Shown here piece after piece: positions 21,752-34,670 of a stretch of DNA of 57,517 nt (its first letter is position 1; each line of letters opens with the position of its first letter). The stretch comes from Monosporascus cannonballus (taxonomy: Eukaryota > Ascomycota > Sordariomycetes > Xylariales): the NCBI GenBank assembly GCA_004154925.1, contig QJNS01000362.1, positions 1 through 57,517 on the forward strand. The letters are read 5' to 3'. The notes beneath the pieces were generated by a model. It had not been told where the DNA came from, ran no database searches, and saw only the letters and a list, made by a program, of their open reading frames with translations. A program made the position numbers and the translations under genes.

Positions 21752-23716
21752 ATGGCCACGAACGGCAACCTACCGTCCCAGGCCTTTATCACAGTTTTAA
21801 ATGGCAAGAGGTGTACGGTGGTGCCGAAGAATAATCCGGTGGTATCCGAAGAAAACGCCCTAGCATTCACGACACCTTCATCTTTGTCATCTGCATCTCC
21901 CACCTCGTCTTCCACCTCGTCCACAGCTTTCATTTCGACCTCAGGCACAAGTCAAGCCTTCCCTGCGGCGGAGCTGGTAGATCCCGAAAAAACCATTGCT
22001 CCGACAGCCCAGGAGACATTGCCCAGTACGGCGAACCCTACACCATCGCCCCAAGACGTGGTTCCCAGCGAGATACCAGCGCCCGATTCTACAACGGCAC
22101 AGGGAGTAGAGCCGTCGGGAGTGGGAGGTATCACGGATCAGCCTTTACCATCTCCAGAATCTACTAGTATCTTAGATGTCGCCCTTGAGAGCATATTAGA
22201 TGTTTCTCTCACTTCCTCATCCGCCCCAGAACCAACAACACCTCCGGAAGCGCCAACTGGCGAGCAACAATCCGAGGCACTTCAGCAGGACTCACGGTCT
22301 AGCGAAAGCGTAGCACCGACGTCGAGGTCGGATGGGCCAATTGGATCAGCCACCGAAGCCGGTCTTGATGCGTTAGCTACTGATCTCACAGCACTAGAGA
22401 TACCAACGGCCGGTGGCAATGCTGCGCTGTCGACGGGGACACAGCCGACTTCGATAGCCCCATCGCCGACGGCCGAGGACAACGCCGGGCTGGAATCGCC
22501 GGCCAGTACCGAAGGAGACAGGGAGAACCCCGTCAACGCACGGAGGACGGCGGCAGTAGCAGGAGGAGTGGTGGGCGGGTTGGCTCTCGTCTCACTCTGC
22601 ATTTTCCTCATCTGGTTCTGGCGGAGACGAACCGAGCAGAAGCGGAGAAGGCTGACACGGTTCTCTGGAGACGGTGCGTCCGGTCGCCGAGAAAAGGAGG
22701 GAGCTTATTTCACCAACCGAACCCCCTCGGGCCCCACCCCGGCCTCGGAGAAGCCCAACGACGGTATCGTGTACGGCTATAGGCGCATCCGCCGCGGCTT
22801 CTCCGGCATCGTCGACCGCAGCGCCAGTCCCCAGCCTACCGTCGACCTCGACAGGGGCACGTCGCAGTTCGGTCCTCCCCCGGCGTCTATCTCACCGCAG
22901 AGCAGCCGATTCAGCGCCAGCTCGGAGAACGCGACTTTTGTCCCCGGTGGGAGGGAGCAGTTTGTTGGCTGGTGGAGTCGCGGCATGAAAGGGGTTAGCG
23001 GCGGGAGGCCCGCACCAAACCCGGAGCCAGACTTCCACACACCGCCGTGGATGGATGAGGAAGTGGCGGTAAGTGCCGCTGGCGTCAGCGGCACCGGGGG
23101 CAATAAGAAGCGCCGCTCGACGGCTGCCGGCAACGAACATTTCATGGGTGGCTTGGGGTTCGACTTCAGTGGTGCCGCTAATCCTTTCTCCGACCGTAAC
23201 GCAATAAGGCACAATTCGGCCACGGCCCCGCCGCCCGCCCTGTGGATGCGCCCCGCAAAGGATCCGTTCTCGGACGCCTACGCCGTCGCGGACGGTCCTC
23301 CGCTCAGCGAAGGCACGGCGACGTACGCTCGCGACACACGGCAGTCGCGCGGCCGCAGCGCCAGCGCCGACGGCAGCATCTATCGCGAGTCCGGGGCCAG
23401 CAGCGTCGATTTCCTCGACGGCGACATGCTCATGCGCAATGCCAAGTTCCGCTCCGACCCGTTCGACCTCGACCGCCCGGAGCTGCTGTCATCCGGCACG
23501 GGCGGCGGCGGCGTCGACGGCAGCAGCAGCGCGGCGTGGATTCCGCCGAGGGCCCACGTCAGGGGCCCGAGTTATGCCAGCAGCTACACCTCCAGGTACT
23601 TTGGGGGCGAATCTGGCAGCTTCGACGGCTGGAGCGATCCCGGACCCGACGTTGGGCCGGCCGTGGCGGGGAACACATGGGGCTGGGACGGCAGAGGCGT
23701 GGGGCAGGCGATGTAA
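21752..23716 (+). CDS. Ser/Thr-rich single-pass membrane protein, sensor-like
   Basis: Single-exon frame of 654 residues. The N-terminal part (about 1-265) is rich in Ser, Thr, Pro and Ala, as in O-mannosylated ectodomains. One clear membrane span follows (about residues 267-290, VVGGLALVSLCIFLIWFW) with an RRR stop-transfer. The C-terminal tail (about 290-654) is Ser/Pro/Gly-rich and probably cytoplasmic. This plan resembles fungal wall-stress sensors (Mid2/Wsc type), but there is no cysteine-rich WSC domain. No cleavable signal peptide is seen at the chosen ATG; the start is MATNGNLPSQAFITVLNG. Either the span acts as a reverse signal-anchor or an upstream exon is missed. Role as a sensor is inference. 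Confidence 0.75.
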   Translation: MATNGNLPSQAFITVLNGKRCTVVPKNNPVVSEENALAFTTPSSLSSASPTSSSTSSTAFISTSGTSQAFPAAELVDPEKTIAPTAQETLPSTANPTPSPQDVVPSEIPAPDSTTAQGVEPSGVGGITDQPLPSPESTSILDVALESILDVSLTSSSAPEPTTPPEAPTGEQQSEALQQDSRSSESVAPTSRSDGPIGSATEAGLDALATDLTALEIPTAGGNAALSTGTQPTSIAPSPTAEDNAGLESPASTEGDRENPVNARRTAAVAGGVVGGLALVSLCIFLIWFWRRRTEQKRRRLTRFSGDGASGRREKEGAYFTNRTPSGPTPASEKPNDGIVYGYRRIRRGFSGIVDRSASPQPTVDLDRGTSQFGPPPASISPQSSRFSASSENATFVPGGREQFVGWWSRGMKGVSGGRPAPNPEPDFHTPPWMDEEVAVSAAGVSGTGGNKKRRSTAAGNEHFMGGLGFDFSGAANPFSDRNAIRHNSATAPPPALWMRPAKDPFSDAYAVADGPPLSEGTATYARDTRQSRGRSASADGSIYRESGASSVDFLDGDMLMRNAKFRSDPFDLDRPELLSSGTGGGGVDGSSSAAWIPPRAHVRGPSYASSYTSRYFGGESGSFDGWSDPGPDVGPAVAGNTWGWDGRGVGQAM

Positions 23717-26041
23717 GCCTTAGCTGACAAGTAAGTTGGAGGCGGGCTTAACTGTCAACCCGTTTCTTCTCGAACAGTTCTTGTAAAGGAGTCCTGTTAC
23801 AAAGAATAAGTCGTGTACGTGTCAGCGATCGTGGATGGCGAACTATGCTTTGCCGTGCATATGGTGTGTACTTGCAAGAAGAAAAAGGGGGGGTTTTCGA
23901 AGGGCGTCCAAGGGGCCCGTTTTGTCCGGTTTTGTGTCCGGTGCTGCATTTGATATACCCCGGGTAGCTCGTCACTTGGCGGCCCACTATCACTCGTTTT
24001 ATTTTGTCGTTGCCGATATGCTTCGAATGGATGGGCGCAGAGCAAGAAAGGGCACTCCGCACTGTACCGTCTGTGATATGATTACGCGGCGGCTTGGAAC
24101 GAGGAAGGGTCTCGGCGAGGAGGGGAGGAGGAGGAGGAGGCCCGGATGCGTTGGGTGAACAGCATGCGAGCGGAGAGCGCTTGCTTGCCTGTATCTACTC
24201 TGGGAACTGGATAGCTGCGTCTTGGAGACGTAGGCCGCTCTTCGATAGCTCGTCGCCTAAATATACCAGCCCCCGACACTTTGATGTAACAATACGTGAC
24301 GATAGATAAGAATGTGCTAGTATACTTAAGCGTCCCAAAGAACAGACGCAGGGACACACAGGGGGTAGATTATCTCCTTGAAGGAAAAGGTCAAAGTTAG
24401 TTAGGCTACTTATGTATAGTTGTTCCTGGTTGTAGAGTAAACCATTTCTTGTCCTTATAAATGCGGCGACGCTGAAAAGGAGATGTATGCCCGCCTACAA
24501 ATCCCGCAGAGAATACCAATATAATCAAAAACCGACTAATTGACCGCAAGCTATCACAGAAAGATGCCTTGAATTGGATGCTCGCCGTCGAGCCAACCAG
24601 CGGAGTCAGGAGTCCATTCTCTAACTTTCCCCCCTGCCCCCTTTCCACCGGTCGACAGCTTCAACCAACCCACCGCAAGCACTCTCAACCATTTCTGGCA
24701 CCTAGACACCCATGTAGATGGCTACGCATGGAAAATACACCAGTTCTCCGCAAATCGATGCCTTTTCGTTGTTGCTTACTTATGTTATAAGTTCTAATTC
24801 GATTGAAGAAGGCTTTCACAGAGATTCCACGTTATAGTAAGTAGTCCATCCAATACTCCTCTCGAACTTTGCTCAACCGTTTAGTAAGGAGGTTGGAGAA
24901 GGAGTGCTTGTAGTTCTTTCTCGATATCTGTAACGTTGTTGGACAAGACTGTTATTACATGTAGCATGCCTCTTGAAGACGGAAGAGATATATATGTGTA
25001 TCAAGTATCAGGTGGTTCTTAGCCGGGGGGGGGGGGGGGGGGGGGGGGGGGGNNNNNNNNNNGGGTTTTTCCCCCCCCCCCCCCCCCCCCCCCTTGCAGT
25101 CACCACTTGACCGTACGGATAAGCAAGTACCTGACCGGCGACCAAGTCAGCATGCCACCGCACAGAAGTAGCATTGGCGCGTAGACGGACAACGCGGGGA
25201 AAAGAGCTGTATGAATAGTGACATCACAATCCATCATGCGGGATCGGCTCATATTGACACTACATGATCTGATTGGTTGGGCGACCGCCAAGAAAGATGC
25301 AGTCGCCGACGCCAGCGAACGCGAGAATTTGCGCTTTGCCAGTCGATTAAAACGAGAAAGTCCCGACGCGTGACGCGTAAAAGGTTACCTTCCACCTTCC
25401 TCACACCTTTGCTTTCCTTTCCCGCTTTCCTTAATGACGCCTCGACGCCCTCTCCGTCTCTAGCCGTGAAAGAAAAAAATAAAATAGATGACGTATTGTA
25501 TTGTATAGCAAACGTCCAATGTCGTTGCATGCCGTGTTTGTCCAATCGCCGCGTGACACATTAAAACAAAGTAAACAAAGTAAGAGCTGGTGATACATGA
25601 GATCGGGGTATGGGTGTGTGTGGGTGTGTAAATACAAGATGGCGTGACCAATTGAAAACCTGCTATTGTCGACGCTAATTGTCGCTTGTTATTGGGATTC
25701 TGAGGTTGTGGACTGCGGTTGATCCACCGCATATGGGGCCTCAGCCGATTCTCGAACAGGAGGGGGCAGCAGGTGGAATTACTCTGTGCTGTCTAGAGGG
25801 TATGTGCCAGGCCCAGGCAGGGGCATGTTGGGGCAATATAAATCCCCGAGCATACATGGCGGTGAGGCAATCGAGGAAGCGGAAGGCAGAAACGTCGGAA
25901 TGGGTCCACAATAGGAGAATGTAGTAGACCTGGGCATCAGGAAGGAGTTGGTGAATTCCGGTAAGATTACCAAATTCCGGCCGTCAGATAGTAATCCCAT
26001 AACCGTGAACGCCTAGGCCTGGGCAAGAGAATAATATAGTC
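23717..26041. other. Convergent intergenic region with assembly gap
   Basis: No gene recognised between the membrane protein and the Whi5-like gene, whose 3' ends face each other. It holds the N gap. Frames on both sides of the gap lack family features. Confidence 0.6.
25025..25093. other. Assembly gap flanked by homopolymers
   Basis: A run of 28 G (25025-25052) is followed by ten N (25053-25062), then GGGTTTTT and 23 C. The mirror-like G and C runs look like read-end artefacts on either side of a scaffold join, not biology. True distance across the gap is unknown. Confidence 0.9.
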
Positions 26042-27213
26042 CTATGACAAACTTTGTAAAGGCTCATCGAACGTCAGTCTTCGTCTGGCTACGCTTAACG
26101 GTGTCTTGGCTGTGGATAATGATACTGGAGTCTTCCAAGGCTTCTGCGCTGGGCTGGGAGTGATGTTAACGAAGTCTGAGATGTCGAAAGGCTGGCCAGG
26201 CGTCGTAGGGAACAGGTTCCCTCCACCCGGTGTAGTCATCATCGACGACGGCAGAGCTAGGTCTTTCTTCGGCGGCGGAGTAGAAGGAGGCTCCATCCGA
26301 GTTCTAGTTGATGGCACGGCGGGGGAAGGGGATGCGGCTAAATAGAGCAGTAGATCTGCACCCTCTTCACCCGATCTCTGATCGTTCGCCGTGATCCTAT
26401 CCTTGTTGCGACGGGGGGGTAGGGCCCGGTTGCGCATCGGCGGTGTTCTGGGGGGGGATGCCCGGTTGTGGTCGACCTTGAAAGAATGCAACGGGAGGTC
26501 ATCCTCTTCGTCCGAATTTGCGGTAAAATTAGGTGTCAGGTCCATCGAGGGACGGCGGGACCCCTGGAAAAAGGAGACATCGGGGCCGGTAGATGTCGTA
26601 AAATGTTGTTGTCTCCGAGGCTTGAGCGGTGAAGTTTGTGTGAGCAGACGATGTGATCTCCAAGAACCTGTGACGGGGTTCTGGTTGAAAGATCTGTGCG
26701 TGGTAGGAGACGACCGCAGCCGTTTGCTCGGACTCGACATGCCCATATCGAACGATGCCATGTATGTGCGCTTACGATGACCTGTGCTGCCACCGCTGGA
26801 TCCGATTCCATCCGAAAAGAGAGGTGCCTTGAGCGGTGAGCTCATGAGGGCTTTCGTGTTGGGATAAGGGAGTTCTGACGTAGTGGATGAGGAGTCGGAC
26901 AGTACGTCGGCATCGTATTGGCGCTTTCGTCGCATCTCCTCTTCCATCTTAGGCTCGAGGGTATCCAGGGTTAAGTCCTCCCAGCCATGTTTTGTTTTGA
27001 ATTGTGCCAGAGCTAGCCGGCCTTGAAGTCTTCGTGCAATCTGCAAACCCGAGTCCCCCTTCTTAGTAACCGATTTTCTTACATAGTACATGCGGCTTAT
27101 AGCTTGGGCCTGGAAGTGAATGAGTGCTCTCATCTTACCTTGCTAACCTCAACTCGTTTGAGAACCTTATCCGCAACAGCATCGGGCTGTTTCTTCAAGG
27201 GTGAGGACATCAT
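26042..27213 (-). CDS. Whi5/Nrm1-like G1/S transcriptional repressor
   Basis: Probable fungal member of the Whi5 family, which holds SBF/MBF-type factors off until cyclin-CDK phosphorylation at Start. Evidence is the short conserved segment near the N-terminus, with ARRLQGRLALAQFKTKHGW and DLTLDTLEP. A long disordered tail follows, crowded with SP and TP sites, many next to Lys/Arg as in CDK targets. Two exons are proposed: 27213-27139 (beginning MMSSPLKKQPDAV) and about 27061-26042, total about 364 residues. The donor GTAAGA is clear; the acceptor may be at AAG|AAG or three bases on. An in-frame ATG at 27390 would add 59 less convincing residues. Assignment rests on a short motif, so it is moderately sure. 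Confidence 0.6.
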
Positions 27214-30200
27214 TTTCGATGTCTTTCCGAGACAGTATTTCTGATATGCTATGTATGCCCTCTGAAGTGGGTTATTTGGGAGGGGATCCTGCGGGAGGGA
27301 GGATGATGATATGGTTTGTTGGTAGGTGTATGTGAATTTGCAGTAAGCGAGGGGAGTTCTCTGAATGGAGGATTCAGGTTGGCAGGTCACTGGTGAAAAT
27401 GTGATTAAAGTGGTTGCAGATAACTCCCTACATATGTGGTTTAGTGGGTAATAAAGTTATGCATTACTGGAGTTACTAGGTAGCAACAAGCACCTAGCGC
27501 CAGGCACCTACAGTAGGTGGATGGATGAGTAACCGCTGGCTGCCCCTCGCTATTATCGCCTTGGTTACTGTGCCCAACGTGTGTAGGTTGCCGTGGATAT
27601 TCTCCAATTCCAACAAACCGGCATTTAAACGTAGGTACCTCCATACAATAATTTCACAAAACCCGATATCTATCTATGGACGAGAAGGCATCAATCGTCA
27701 ACATCCAGCAATTGTAGGTTGCAATCTCAAGGCCAGTGAGAGATCACTGAGAGGATGGTGATGCTACGCATGTACAGGTATACACGTATTATTGAACTAA
27801 CTCGGATCTCTCTGTATGCTGTAGTGTCAGGGTAGGCTTTCTTTTCTTTTGCATTCCTCTGGCAACGGGGGGCGGATACAGTTGGAAATGAGGGATGTGG
27901 TCCTGTGCAGGTGTTACTCTATGTCCACATCAGCTCACAGCTACCGGGCAACTCAGTCATCTGTGACCTCGAAGTTGGCCAATAATTGGGCTTCTAGTAG
28001 GGCCCCCTCCCCCTTAAAGGCGCTCTACAATACAAACCCACACCAAATCGGGTCCTTGTTGTAGCATGCAAGGCATTTGGAGGGCTTCACGGACCAGTCT
28101 GCTGTCGACATGAAGAGAGATGGGCCATAGCACATTGACCAATAGATGCGGTGGTTCGTTAAACAACCGGATTCCATATTTTGGTGCCGGACCACAAGCT
28201 GGATCGTGCCAGCTGTTGGGTTCTCATCGTCCCCTTTCCTCATTTGGACCATATCAGTGGTTGCATGGTTGACGGTTCAGCTGTCTTATGTTTCTTATTG
28301 TTACGGCACTTATAGAGGCGAAATGGCGTATAAACTGCAAAACTTAGCAGCATCCCCCAATTCGAATAATTCGCCGCTGGGTTGGCCATCGCTTGCTGGA
28401 CTCTAGGTCCGCGAAAGGGTTGCCAAGCTCAAAATTAAGTTTGATAGCAAAGACGCTCACTCGGTTGCTTGGTCGTTGAACGACAATGAGAGAGCGCTGC
28501 AGCACAAATCGTTGAATTCCATTCCTGTAGTCTTCTTATGTGAGACAAATAAGTGGGCGTCAGGGAGATAGATAGGTCGAAAAGATAGCAGGGATAGCCC
28601 TAGATATTTGCGGTCATAGCCTCAAGGTCCTCGATATTCTCTCCATTCTGACTCTCGCTGAAGGGACTGCAAAACTTGCCGTGATGTCCCGTTTCGAAAT
28701 CTGGGAGATAGAGAAGAACTGAAAAGAAGGCTGCGAGGTCTGTGGTTGGAGTTATGTCCTGCAAGCTTTATTTATATCAAATTGCTCTCAATCTATTTGG
28801 CCAAACCCAGGGTTACCTAGGCACGAAGCTGGTGCCGATTCCTCCGTTCTAGAATTGTAGACATGCCGTTTCCCGCCGGGAATTCTGCACCTGTATGCCT
28901 TTGCATTCTCAAAACTCGTAGCTAATACTCGTATTTGCTTCTTCAACTTTAAACGGTGCAACGGTGATATCAGGGGTTTGTGCGGGGGAATACGAGATAT
29001 CCTCTGACGTTTGATAATGGAAGTGCATACGATCCGCTCTCGCTATCCAATCTGCCCGAGGGGCGCTATTTACACTATTTAATTACTTTCACAAACGAAC
29101 AAAAAAACCTTTGCAGTGCCGGCCGGCCTGTTGCATGCAGATGGAAATGGCTGCGCTGCAGGAGGACAGTAGATTATGACGCGGCAGGGTCATGGCGGCG
29201 TGATACAGCGTGCGTTAGTGAGATGTTATAGCACCAGTTAATGAGTAGCAGGTTGTCAAAATACAACGGCCTGCATGATATATATATATATAGGTGCGGT
29301 GGCGATCGTCATTGTTTTCCTCCTCTCTGCCGTGGCCCCTCGGGTGTCCAAGCTGAACTGCCTGGCAACTATCTTACTGGAGCGAGTGACTGGAGATGTT
29401 CTATAGGTACCTAGGTTGTATGAATTAAGGACTTGGAAATTTAACACGTTTCTAGATTAATTCAGGGACGAAAAAGGTGGTTCTAGACAGATGTCTCCTG
29501 TACTTTCCTGTGCTAGTAGATGGTCCACCACTAAAACCTATGCATTCTCGTCTATTCAAACGGACATGATGAAGCCGAGTTTGTACGGAGGAGAAAGATG
29601 CCTGATCGAAGGACGTACGTAAGACTTACTACTAGGTAGTTTCGTTACCTGACTCTGATATATGCAAATGTTGCTCCTGTCAGAGGTTCTTACCGTGTTT
29701 TATATATACGTATACGTGCGTAAAACGATATGAGAACACAGGTAACTAGCTTCGGCGCAATTTTGCGCGGTGCGTTGTATGTATGTAATGTTCCACTAAC
29801 TAATGTTTCGCAGATGATGTAATAACTGGCTCTGGGGGCCCCATTCATCGTTTACCACCAACTTAAAATACCCCCTGATGTAGACTCTTCATATGTAATT
29901 TCCAAGACGATTTACCACATAACAGAAACCTGTTGAATGCGATTGCTGCACTGAAAACCCCGACGTCCTTCTTCTAAACATATGAAGCCGAACTACATAC
30001 ACCTTGAAGTTAGGCAGGCATCAATTGTTAGGTATTCTCATGTTACGATACGTACAGACAGACAGCCCCTCCCAGTCCGGACCCCCGTGGTGAGATACAT
30101 GCATATCGATGATCATCCATCAAGTTCTGGTATCAACATTCAACACCTGATTCAGACGTTGCACTCCACACAGTCTTGCATACTCCCTCTGTCAAACAAT

Positions 30201-31151
30201 TAACCGTTGATTTAATTTATCTGCCGCTGCCCATAGTTGTTGCATGCCTCCCGGGTCCCCCTCATAAACCTTCTTCGTTACACCTTTTAGTTTCCTAAGA
30301 TTTTTCAGTTCTTTCCTCCTCAAGTGCTTGCTTACCTTTTACAAGGTAGAGAGCACTTACTCGTTATTCGGCTTGGGCTGGCGACCCCCTGTTTTATCAA
30401 GTACTGAAGGAAGAAGGAGTTGCTGCAAAGAGCCCACCTCGACAAGGAACTAAAGCAGAAGCTACCTAACTTTAGAATCAACAAGCAGCAGGTCCCGGAC
30501 TCGTCCAACGTCATTATCACTGGTCCGTCGCAATCAACTTTCTCGGCCTGGCTGGCTGCTCATCTGTATTTCAGTCCATTCGACGCACCCTATCCTAGCC
30601 GTACGATCCAATCGCGAGTTTCAGCTTGACTACTCGATCGATCCACTTCCAAAAACGGGGGGGTTTTAATCAAGATTTCGGCCCCTGGTATTTGTTACGA
30701 GTTCCAACGACGGCGATCTTGTTATTTTGGTCTCGGCTTAGCCGACCCGGCCCGCTGAGTTTTCTTGATATCGAGCACATCCAAGACAGGAGGGATTCGT
30801 TGCGCTGCCGCTGCCGCTGCCGTACCCATTATTCTTGCTGCAACACGTCAGCCCGCGGAAGGGATCATGTTAATCGTCTTTTCACAGTCATTCGTTCGTC
30901 TTGCATGAATTCCGACTCTGTCAATTCTTTACCACTTGACCTGGTTTGCGTTCCTTTTGTCATGAGCTAACCTTGTTAATCATTCCGAGTTTCTGGAGTC
31001 GTCGTGGCTGCTGGTGGCTTGCCTGGTTTTCTTCTGGATAGCCGGGCCGACACTGGCGAATAGCAGTGTCACCTCTAATCGACCACTTTCCAATTGGGAT
31101 TCCGTTCTGCCGCTCGGCTTGCGTAGCTGTCGAACTAGTGTCCGCAGTGCA
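27214..31151. other. Long divergent intergenic region
   Basis: About 3.9 kb between the Whi5-like gene (minus) and the metallopeptidase gene (plus) with no recognisable gene. A short TA repeat lies near 29278-29292. Long pyrimidine-rich sequence at about 30240-30350 and 30880-30960 may be leader of the plus gene. Open frames are short and without motifs. Confidence 0.5.
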
Positions 31152-33729
31152 ATGGCGCCGTCTTTCCTAAACTTTAAGGGGCTCCGGAGGCGGTCGCGGT
31201 CCAGCTTCCGTACAGATCGGTCCACGGATACCTCGAGCAATAGCGACCACCAGAGTCAAGAGACGGACCCGACAACGGGCTCTATCACGCCTCCTTCTCT
31301 CAGTGCTCAATCGGACCCGGCCATCAATCTCCACAAGGACCAGCCTCAAGCCCCTCCAGTGCCCCCGCGACCGTCGGCGCAACCTCACAACAGCAACCGA
31401 TATAGCGTCTCGGGCATGACAGGGCTGGGGTCTCCCGCATTGAGTGGTAAAAGCTCTCTGCCCGTGTCGCAATATGCGCCTCGCATATCTAACATCACTG
31501 AAAATGTCTGGGTATGGTCAAACCTTGCTGGTCCCTATGCAACTGCGAATCCAGTATGCGTTTCCCTCGGTTGACAGCCTTAGATGGCTCATCCTAGGGC
31601 ATAACGCCGGCGCATGTGTGAATATGTTTCTCTTTTGCATCGCCTGTCACAATAGCTAATAAGCTTCTCTTTACTAGGTCTCCCAGAAGATACTGCTTGT
31701 CAATGGAACGATTGGGGAACCTTCGCAGCGATTAGTCGACGGGACCGTTACCGTCTCCCGGCTAGACGATGGATTCCCTCCAACATTTTGGCCCGTCTGT
31801 GACTCCCACTTCAAAGCATTGGTTTATCTTACACCCGGTGCCAATAAATTGCGCTTCGATTTCTCGAGCCCCAAGCTTTCTAACAGCGGTACCTCGAATC
31901 CTATTCACTCCTCCTACCTCACAGTCCATATGGTGCCTCCCACGAACTCGCCGCCACTGCAGCTTGCGATATTACTGGCCAAAGACTCTCCCGGGGTCTT
32001 TGATGCTGTACCGCCCCGTATCGAGAAGGAAGGGAACGGCCTGGAAACGGCTATTCGCAAATTCCGAATGGCTGCGTACCTGTGGCAGGCATTCACTGCG
32101 GAACAGATGTACAGAAACAAGTTTGGGCGACGCGTCTTCAGGTTCGAGGAAGAGTGGATGACGGGAAGTTGCAGTCAGCGGGACAGAGAAATGGGCAATA
32201 TGAGATCTGAGGCGCGAGTTCACATTATTAGAACGGATAAGACTGTCGCCGAACTTCGGGATCTTGACCGCGCACAGCAAAACCCCAAGGCGAAGAAGAA
32301 AGGGGACTTACACAGCATCGCGGCCGACGCGGTTAAGAACTATTTCAAGCCGTTGCCAGGGCAAAAACAATACGTGTCCGTATTACTCTTGGACTCTCAT
32401 TGGGACAAGGCTTCAAAGACGGTTACCGGGCATGCCGCATTGGGGGGAAACGCTGGTGACCTGCACCTGGCCGTCTTCGGGTCTCACTGCCTGCAGAGCT
32501 ATCCTACGAGTTTTGACGAGGTTGTCCCAGCTTTCACCGACTGCACGCCAACGGACACTACTTATGTTGCCAACGACTGCAACGACTGTGGAAGCTCCTG
32601 GGAAGCTGCAAATATTGGCATCGGCGCCCACATGCACGAGACTGGTCATCTGTTTGGTTGTCCGCACCAGGAGAGCGGTGTCATGCTGAGGGACTATGTC
32701 ACCCTGAACCGCTCGTTCGTGGCCCGTGAAGCGTATAGCACACGAACCAAGTCAAAAGGAGGGTTGGTGACACAAGCAGACGAATGCACTTGGCATCGAC
32801 TTGACTGCTTGCGATTTCGGAGTCACCCCTGTTTCAGACTACCAAATGACCCGATCTTGAATCCTGACGAGAGCGTTCAGGCTTGGCCAGTTGAGAACGG
32901 GCAAGTCATCGTAACGGCAGCTACGGGCGTTTCTTTCATTGAGCTTTATGCAGAAGGAGATGATGTTTGCCATTCTTGGCTTGAGTATGGGTCGGAAAAC
33001 GGCTCGATCCAACGCAACCTGTGTCTCAAGGAACAAGAGCTCCGAGAGCATCTCCCTCCGAACAAGCGCCGATCTAAGTTGAAGGTCTGCATTAAGTCCC
33101 ATGGCGGTGGCAATTTGGATATGGACGACTTCACCAGCCTCTGCTCGAAGGCATCCTCGTTCAAGCTCGGTTCCGGACAATTGGCTTTCCGGAGCAAAAA
33201 GCTCGGAATGTCTAAGATGGAAAACAGCCAGCCGCAAGAGTTCGTCTTCACCAGTTCTCTCCATCAGAATAGAGTGTTGTCGCGCATCGTGTTCTACCAC
33301 GGGTTTGCCCTGGACGGCATAGAATTTTTCTACGACGATGGAGAGAGTCAGCTATTCGGAAAGCGCGGAGGCAAGCCTGGCGGTGACTCGTTCGAGATGG
33401 GTAGGTGTTCTTGGCGGGTCGTCACAGCTCTAGAGTGCTAATCTTGTGCAGACATCCGTCGGGGCGAGTATATCACGGGTTTCTTTGTACGGTCCGGCTT
33501 CTGGATTGATGCGGCGCAAGTCCTGACGAGTCTCGGGAGGAGGTCGCCCATCTACGGCAATGCACACGGTGGTTCCCCGTAAGTTTCCCGAGTAATTTCC
33601 GCAATGGGGCGGCGTTACTGACAGGGTAATAGCAACACTCTTATTCCCCCGCGCGGTTATAGGGTCTGCGGTGTATCTGGATCCTGCGCCGCTTGGATCG
33701 ATGGTTTTTCCGTTCTCATCACACGGTAA
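31152..33729 (+). CDS. Putative zinc metallopeptidase with jacalin-like C-terminus (YIL108W family)
   Basis: Member of the fungal metallopeptidase family typified by yeast YIL108W (Pfam Metallopep), whose substrate is not known. Four exons close at 782 residues: 31152-31553, 31678-33400, 33452-33578 and 33633-33729, all GT-AG. The start MAPSFLNFKGLRRR gives a basic, Ser/Pro-rich disordered leader of about 110 residues with no signal peptide, so the protein is likely intracellular. The zinc site is HETGH at residues 454-458, followed by LFGCPHQ, a likely third-ligand region. The last about 130 residues (GIEFFYDDG, then GEYITGFFVRSGFWIDAAQ, ending in an AWIDGFSVLITR-type strand) look like a jacalin/mannose-binding beta-prism. 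An in-frame ATG 46 codons upstream would give a hydrophobic start (31014), but that stretch is more likely leader. Confidence 0.88.
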
Positions 33730-34094
33730 ATTCAAGCATTCAGTACATATTTCACCCGGCATTAGTTCGAGTTGATAGACAAGGGACTTGGGCGGAGTTG
33801 GGGGGGGCTTCATCAATCATTAATCACGACCACAGGTCTATTGATACCAAATCAGCATAATAATCACTCCGGCCGCGATCTCTCGCAATTTTGACAGCCG
33901 TACCACAATACCAGCATACCACAACTCTCGCGCATTCAGCATATTTCTTGGTTTATATCACGACGCGAGAGGTTTTGTAGCCCGCGCACGGGCAGGAAGA
34001 TGAACGAAATGGTTCGGTAATCCTCGCACCCAAAAACAAAAAAAAAAAAGGCAGCAATGGACGTAATAGAACGCGAGAGACTGGGAAGGGGAAC

Positions 34095-34117
34095 GAGAGA
34101 GAGAGAGAGAGAGAGAG
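34095..34117. repeat. (GA)n microsatellite
   Basis: About eleven GA units in the intergenic region before CHO1. Confidence 0.9.
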
Positions 34118-34670
34118 CTTCGTCCAGAGCAGGATACTGCCCAACGGATCATGTGTACATTGAGACGGCTTGAGGACCCCGTTACCAAGTATAGTGGTGG
34201 AGGCTCAGCCGGGCTGGATAAAGTGACCTGGAGATATCAGGGCGCAAGGTTGGGGAATTGAAAAGGGTTGCATTGCCTGTGATTGGAAGTACTTGTACGT
34301 ATAGTACATAGGTAGTTAATAGCTGAAAAGCCAGCCATCCTTGCCATAGGGGATGATTTACTAAAGACTTGGAAACGCACCTGAGGAATCCTTAGAGCCG
34401 CTGCTTATGCCTCCGACCGAGGGAGTGGGGACGCCGGACCTGACTTACCCCACAGTGAACCGCTTTAGCCAGACCGGGGCTAGTAACATGTAAGTATGTG
34501 CGTCAGTACTTAAAAAATGACGGCATCCACGCAAATCACCCTCTCTTCTCCTCTTCCGTCACTCTCCCCCTGCCCACCCGGCCAAGGTTAGTCCCGCGCT
34601 GGACCCTGCACAAACTCGCCCTCTTCTCATTACCTACGTTAACTTACGTCCATAAGTACATCTGGTGAGT

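Noticed and set aside
25025..25093. Perfect-looking G/C inverted structure around the gap
   Set aside because: The homopolymer runs flank Ns and look like assembly artefacts, not a hairpin.
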